Below the pieces are notes generated by a model, which was not told the DNA's origin, did no database searches, and saw only the letters and a program-made list of their open reading frames with translations. From positions 1 through 7,724 of the forward strand of contig VMES01000050.1 of the NCBI GenBank assembly GCA_007375655.1: a stretch of DNA of 7,724 bases. The letters run 5' to 3'. The position numbers and the translations under genes were made by a program. Position 1 is the stretch's first letter, and the number at the start of each line of letters is the position of its first letter. Source of the DNA: Parcubacteria group bacterium Greene0416_79 (lineage in GTDB: Bacteria; Patescibacteriota; Minisyncoccia; Phycocordibacterales; UBA10002). Of the stretch, positions 6,080 through 7,724 are shown one piece after another.

Positions 6080-6327
6080 AATACATCTGGTCGCGCCTGC
6101 CAACTTTCAAAACAGTAATTCGCCCATCCTGCACATCAAACGCCGCGCGGTAATCACCGATGCGAAAGCGAAATTCACCCGCGCGCTAGTCTGTCAGGTG
6201 TTCGGCAAATTCAAGAGGATTCTCTTGTCGCGCGTAAAAACGCATTTTCTCGGCAATGCGTTTCTGGACGAAATCTTGGCAATTTTCCGAATTGTCGCGC
6301 GGCTCGATGCGTGTAAAAAATCTCCAT
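6078..6327 (-). pseudogene. RelE/ParE-type toxin, broken by frameshift and stop
   Basis: The reading starts MEIFYTHRAARQFGKLP at 6327 and then shifts by one base into DFVQKRIAEKMRFYARQ. It runs to an in-frame TAG after EFAEHLTD, and resumes RAGEFRFRIGDYRAAFDV to the end VLKVGRRDQMY at 6078. This order (N-terminal YT...KLP, central FRFRIGDYR, C-terminal LKVGxR..Y) is typical of RelE-superfamily mRNA-cleaving toxins. The start overlaps the antitoxin stop in TGATG, as in coupled toxin-antitoxin pairs. One extra base near residue 17 and one nonsense codon (TAG where TAC would fit) make it non-functional unless they are sequencing errors. The 3' end runs directly into the orphan rplL tail. Confidence 0.75.
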
Positions 6328-6518
6328 CACAATCCGAGACGGCGGAATAACGCATTTTGAGAAATGAGGCGCCCCGCACTAGCTTCCTCCCGCGATTTTT
6401 CAATATCCAACAAATGCGCCGCATACGATAGAAATGCTCCAAATTGTCGGTCAATCCTCTTTAAACGGAGATATTCTCCTTGCGGCACTTGTACTTTTTT
6501 CGCCAATGTATTTTTCAT
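6327..6518 (-). CDS. Antitoxin of a RelE-type toxin-antitoxin pair
   Basis: A 63-aa protein beginning MKNTLAKKVQVPQGEYLRLK. The VPxxEYxxLKRI pattern resembles the N-terminal strand and helix of small RelB/Phd-like antitoxins. The C-terminal half (LDIEKSREEASAGRLISQN) is helical and charged, as expected for the toxin-wrapping part. It is intact, while the downstream toxin is broken, an asymmetry that is selectively tolerable. The start at 6516-6518 has no clear Shine-Dalgarno. Antitoxins of this kind usually repress their own promoter. The assignment rests mainly on the coupled toxin frame. Confidence 0.6.
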   Translation of the reverse strand: MKNTLAKKVQVPQGEYLRLKRIDRQFGAFLSYAAHLLDIEKSREEASAGRLISQNALFRRLGL

Positions 6519-6552
6519 ACAGAAAGTTTAACAAGATGTAACCGCAAATGCA

Positions 6553-6600
6553 AACCGCCCGCATGGATCGCAAATCCCCGCGGGCAGTTTTATTTTTCTG
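6553..6600 (+). terminator. Terminator-like hairpin
   Basis: The stem GCCCGC/GCGGGC with AACC/AGTT ends spans about 6553-6591. It is followed on the plus strand by TTTTATTTTTCT; the minus-strand side has only a short T run. It lies just upstream of the antitoxin start, and no plus-strand gene that it would serve is recognised. Confidence 0.5.
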
Positions 6601-6617
6601 ACTCCAAATGATACCAA

Positions 6618-6839
6618 GTGACGCCGATCGGTTTTAGTTGGTTTAAGGCAAAACGCGCATCGGTGCTGTATAATTTTCAGAACAAAAAGCGGGCCGTGTC
6701 AGCCGTAAATGTGAAGCGTACCCCGACCGAACTGCGCGGGCTTACGCCCGAGGGGCTCGGTGCGCGGAACCCCGCACTAAACGCCCACAGGAAAGACCAT
6801 TCATCCCCCGGGCTCACGCCCGTGGCATTCTAGTGCGGG
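6618..6839 (+). mobile_element. Possible IS200/IS605 (TnpB) 3'-end remnant with hairpins
   Basis: A plus-strand frame of 71 codons contains QNKKRAVSAVNVKRTPTELR. This loosely recalls the DRxxNAAxNI...PVE tail of TnpB proteins, but the catalytic aspartate is not present. The same bases fold strongly: CGGGC/GCCCG hairpins with TTAC and TCAC loops (near 6738-6751 and 6809-6822), and an outer CCCGCACTA/TAGTGCGGG stem (about 6770-6778 and 6831-6839). Overlap of a coding tail with structured RNA is typical of TnpB and its guide RNA at the element's right end. No tnpA, left end or full tnpB is present. The call is tentative; an unrelated repeat or spurious frame is possible. Confidence 0.3.
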
Positions 6840-6890
6840 CTAAACTACCCGCGTGGAACTCCCTCCCGCAGGCGATGTTTCTTTTCTAAA

Positions 6891-6921
6891 CGCTAGACGC
6901 TACACGCTACACGCTCGACGC
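6891..6921. repeat. Heptamer array CGCTACA, directly after rplL tail copy 2
   Basis: The units CGCTAGA, CGCTACA, CGCTACA, CGCTCGA and CGCT follow each other exactly and end at the stop codon of the orphan rplL tail. No complementary arm is seen, so this is a half element. Confidence 0.8.
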
Positions 6922-6987
6922 TTATTTGAGGGTAACCTTGCCGCCGGCTGCCTCTATCTTCTTCTTTAATTCATCGGCTTCCGTCAC
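6922..6987 (-). pseudogene. Orphan rplL 3' end, copy 2
   Basis: The frame reads VTEADELKKKIEAAGGKVTL K and a stop, closely parallel to the intact rplL end EAEELKKKIEDAGGKVALK. Homology stops upstream at a hairpin (6989-7015). It is nearly identical to copy 1 and clearly diverged from the intact gene 120 bases away, so it did not arise by simple recent duplication of the neighbouring tail. Confidence 0.85.
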
Positions 6988-6988
6988 C

Positions 6989-7015
6989 GCACCAAATTTT
7001 AAGAAAAATTGGTGC
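6989..7015 (-). terminator. Hairpin after rplL, possible weak terminator
   Basis: GCACCAAATTTT (6989-7000) pairs with 7004-7015 with one mismatch and an AAG loop. It lies 30 bases after the rplL stop. Its T-rich arm rather than a T tract follows, so termination is uncertain. Confidence 0.4.
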
Positions 7016-7026
7016 TGGATTTCGGC

Positions 7027-7040
7027 AACCAGAAACCAGA
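7027..7040. repeat. Two AACCAGA heptamers after the rplL stop
   Basis: Exact tandem AACCAGA, AACCAGA immediately 3' of the intact rplL stop codon. This mirrors the heptamer array found after tail copy 2. Confidence 0.5.
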
Positions 7041-7044
7041 TGGG

Positions 7045-7455
7045 TTATTTTAGCGCGACTTTACCTCCGGCGTCCTCGATTTTCTTCTTTAGCTCTTCAG
7101 CCTCAACCTTCTTCATTCCTTCTTTGAGTACCACCGGTGCGCCGTCCACTTTGTCCTTTGCTTCCTTAAGGCCGAGGGCAAGCGCTTCTTTCACAATCTT
7201 AATCACCGCGATCTTTTGGGTGCCCGAATCGGTAAGCTCAACCGTAAAGATTGACTTCTCTTCCTTTGCCTCGCCGGCGCCTGCGGCAGAGGCGGGCGCA
7301 GCCGCAACCGCGGCCGCGGACACGCCGAACCGCTTCTCCAGGGTCTTGACCAACTCATTTAAGTCAATGACCGACAGGTTCTCAACTGCCTCAATAATTG
7401 ACTTGAATTTCTCCGGTACTTCTACCGGAACATCTGTTTTTACTTCATCTGTCAT
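7045..7455 (-). CDS. rplL: Large ribosomal subunit protein bL12 (L7/L12)
   Basis: The product is 136 aa, against about 120 in E. coli; the extra is mainly an N-terminal extension of about a dozen residues. Residues about 14-46 (PEKFKSIIEAVENLSVIDLN) form the dimerisation and uL10-binding domain. Residues about 47-67 are an Ala/Gly-rich flexible hinge (AAAVAAAPASAAGAGEAKEE). Residues about 68-136 form the globular C-terminal domain that contacts translation factors, with the conserved KIAVIKIVKEALALGLKEAK and the ending EELKKKIEDAGGKVALK. It forms the ribosomal stalk with uL10, which is encoded 107 bp upstream on the same strand. The ATG at 7453-7455 fits the domain start, though the Shine-Dalgarno is weak (AGGG about 14 bases upstream). 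Two extra copies of its 3' end lie downstream. Confidence 0.97.
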   Translation of the reverse strand: MTDEVKTDVPVEVPEKFKSIIEAVENLSVIDLNELVKTLEKRFGVSAAAVAAAPASAAGAGEAKEEKSIFTVELTDSGTQKIAVIKIVKEALALGLKEAKDKVDGAPVVLKEGMKKVEAEELKKKIEDAGGKVALK

Positions 7456-7562
7456 AAATTACGCGACCCTAATGGCCCGAATAACACCCGAATATGACGA
7501 ATGTGGACTCTTCATTAGGTACATTCGGATGCACATTCGTAGAGTGGGGTCGCAATGAGTGA
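7456..7562 (-). promoter_or_regulatory. rplJ-rplL spacer with long inverted repeats
   Basis: An outer stem GCGACCC/GGGTCGC (7463-7469, 7547-7553) and an inner stem ACGAATGTG/CACATTCGT (7497-7505, 7532-7540) can form together. A rival stem CCTAATG/CATTAGG (7468-7474, 7513-7519) cannot coexist with them. Repeated CCGAATA and ACATTCG units make up the arms. It covers the region before the rplL start, so it could tune the ratio of bL12 to uL10. Confidence 0.6.
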
Positions 7563-7724
7563 TTAAATTCTCTTCTTCGCTATCTGATCCAACCCTACTA
7601 CCAACCTCTGTATCGGCGAATTAACCAGATTGACGAACTGCGCGAGAAGGGTCTGCCGCGGAGGAATCGCGGCAAGCGAGAGCGCTTCTTGCATCGATAC
7701 GTCGACGTGCTGGCCCTCGCCGGT
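7563..7724 (-). CDS. rplJ: Large ribosomal subunit protein uL10, C-terminal part
   Basis: Fifty-three codons to the TAA at 7563-7565; the gene continues beyond the right edge. The segment ALSLAAIPPRQTLLAQFVNL is the typical uL10 motif (usually LA.LPSRE.LLAQL). The following helix NSPIQRLVVGLDQIAKKRI corresponds to the C-terminal helix that binds bL12 dimers. It is co-oriented with and upstream of rplL, the standard stalk-protein pair. Confidence 0.9.
   Translation of the reverse strand, partial: TGEGQHVDVSMQEALSLAAIPPRQTLLAQFVNLVNSPIQRLVVGLDQIAKKRI

Noticed and set aside
6926..7558. 210-codon plus-strand frame opposite rplL
   Set aside because: It is an antisense shadow of rplL and the orphan tail; its serine/phenylalanine-rich translation reflects the complement of Lys/Glu/Ala codons.

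Overview
The window suggests a member of the Candidate Phyla Radiation (Patescibacteria), most likely a Parcubacteria-like lineage. The grounds are a strongly insertion-bearing 23S rRNA gene with its own promoter and no 16S rRNA beside it, a winged-helix/nucleotidyltransferase-like regulator of a type I recall from Parcubacteria, compact ribosomal protein genes, and intergenic DNA full of hairpins. The assignment is inference from recall; no search was run.

Layout. (1) 1-3091, minus strand: the 5' two thirds or so of a 23S rRNA gene, running off the left edge near E. coli position 2100. Universal blocks are recognisable but are interrupted at nine places that fall in variable helices (about H9/10, H16-18, H25, H34, H39, H45, H59, H63, H68). 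(2) 3092-3707: a 580-nt rRNA leader full of hairpins, read from a good promoter at 3680-3707. (3) 3731-3885: a terminator and a 110-nt Y-shaped RNA fold downstream of (4) an MscS-type conserved-TM-helix membrane protein (3925-4614, minus). (5) 4852-5493, minus: a winged-helix regulator with an apparently dead nucleotidyltransferase-like domain. (6) 5501-7044: an accessory strip made of hairpins, an inverted-repeat element, a terminator with an orphan C-terminal reading frame, a broken RelE-type toxin with its antitoxin, a possible IS200/IS605 remnant, and two orphan copies of the last codons of rplL. (7) 7045-7724, minus: rplL (bL12) and the end of rplJ (uL10).

The most striking feature is a single structural type of repeat with many unrelated sequences. 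These are hairpins whose two arms are short degenerate tandem units, mostly of seven bases: CTGGAAG, ATTTTCA/GAAAATT, AATCTTT/AAGGATT, CAACCTA/GTTGGTA, CGCTACA. A related 10-12-base form is ATCTGCG/CGCTGAT. They sit inside the 23S rRNA helices, in the rRNA leader, at the regulator's 5' end and after both rplL tails. Several rRNA inserts also carry a small, mostly three-base-loop hairpin at each end. They resemble the intervening sequences that RNase III removes from helices 9, 25 and 45 in other bacteria, but here there are about nine in one gene and the arms belong to families also found outside the rRNA.

Functionally the window is translation machinery (23S rRNA, uL10, bL12) with a small-conductance-channel-like protein, a regulator and a decayed mobile or toxin-antitoxin patch. 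The patch lies between two near-identical copies of the rplL 3' end, which suggests integration or duplication at that gene's tail.
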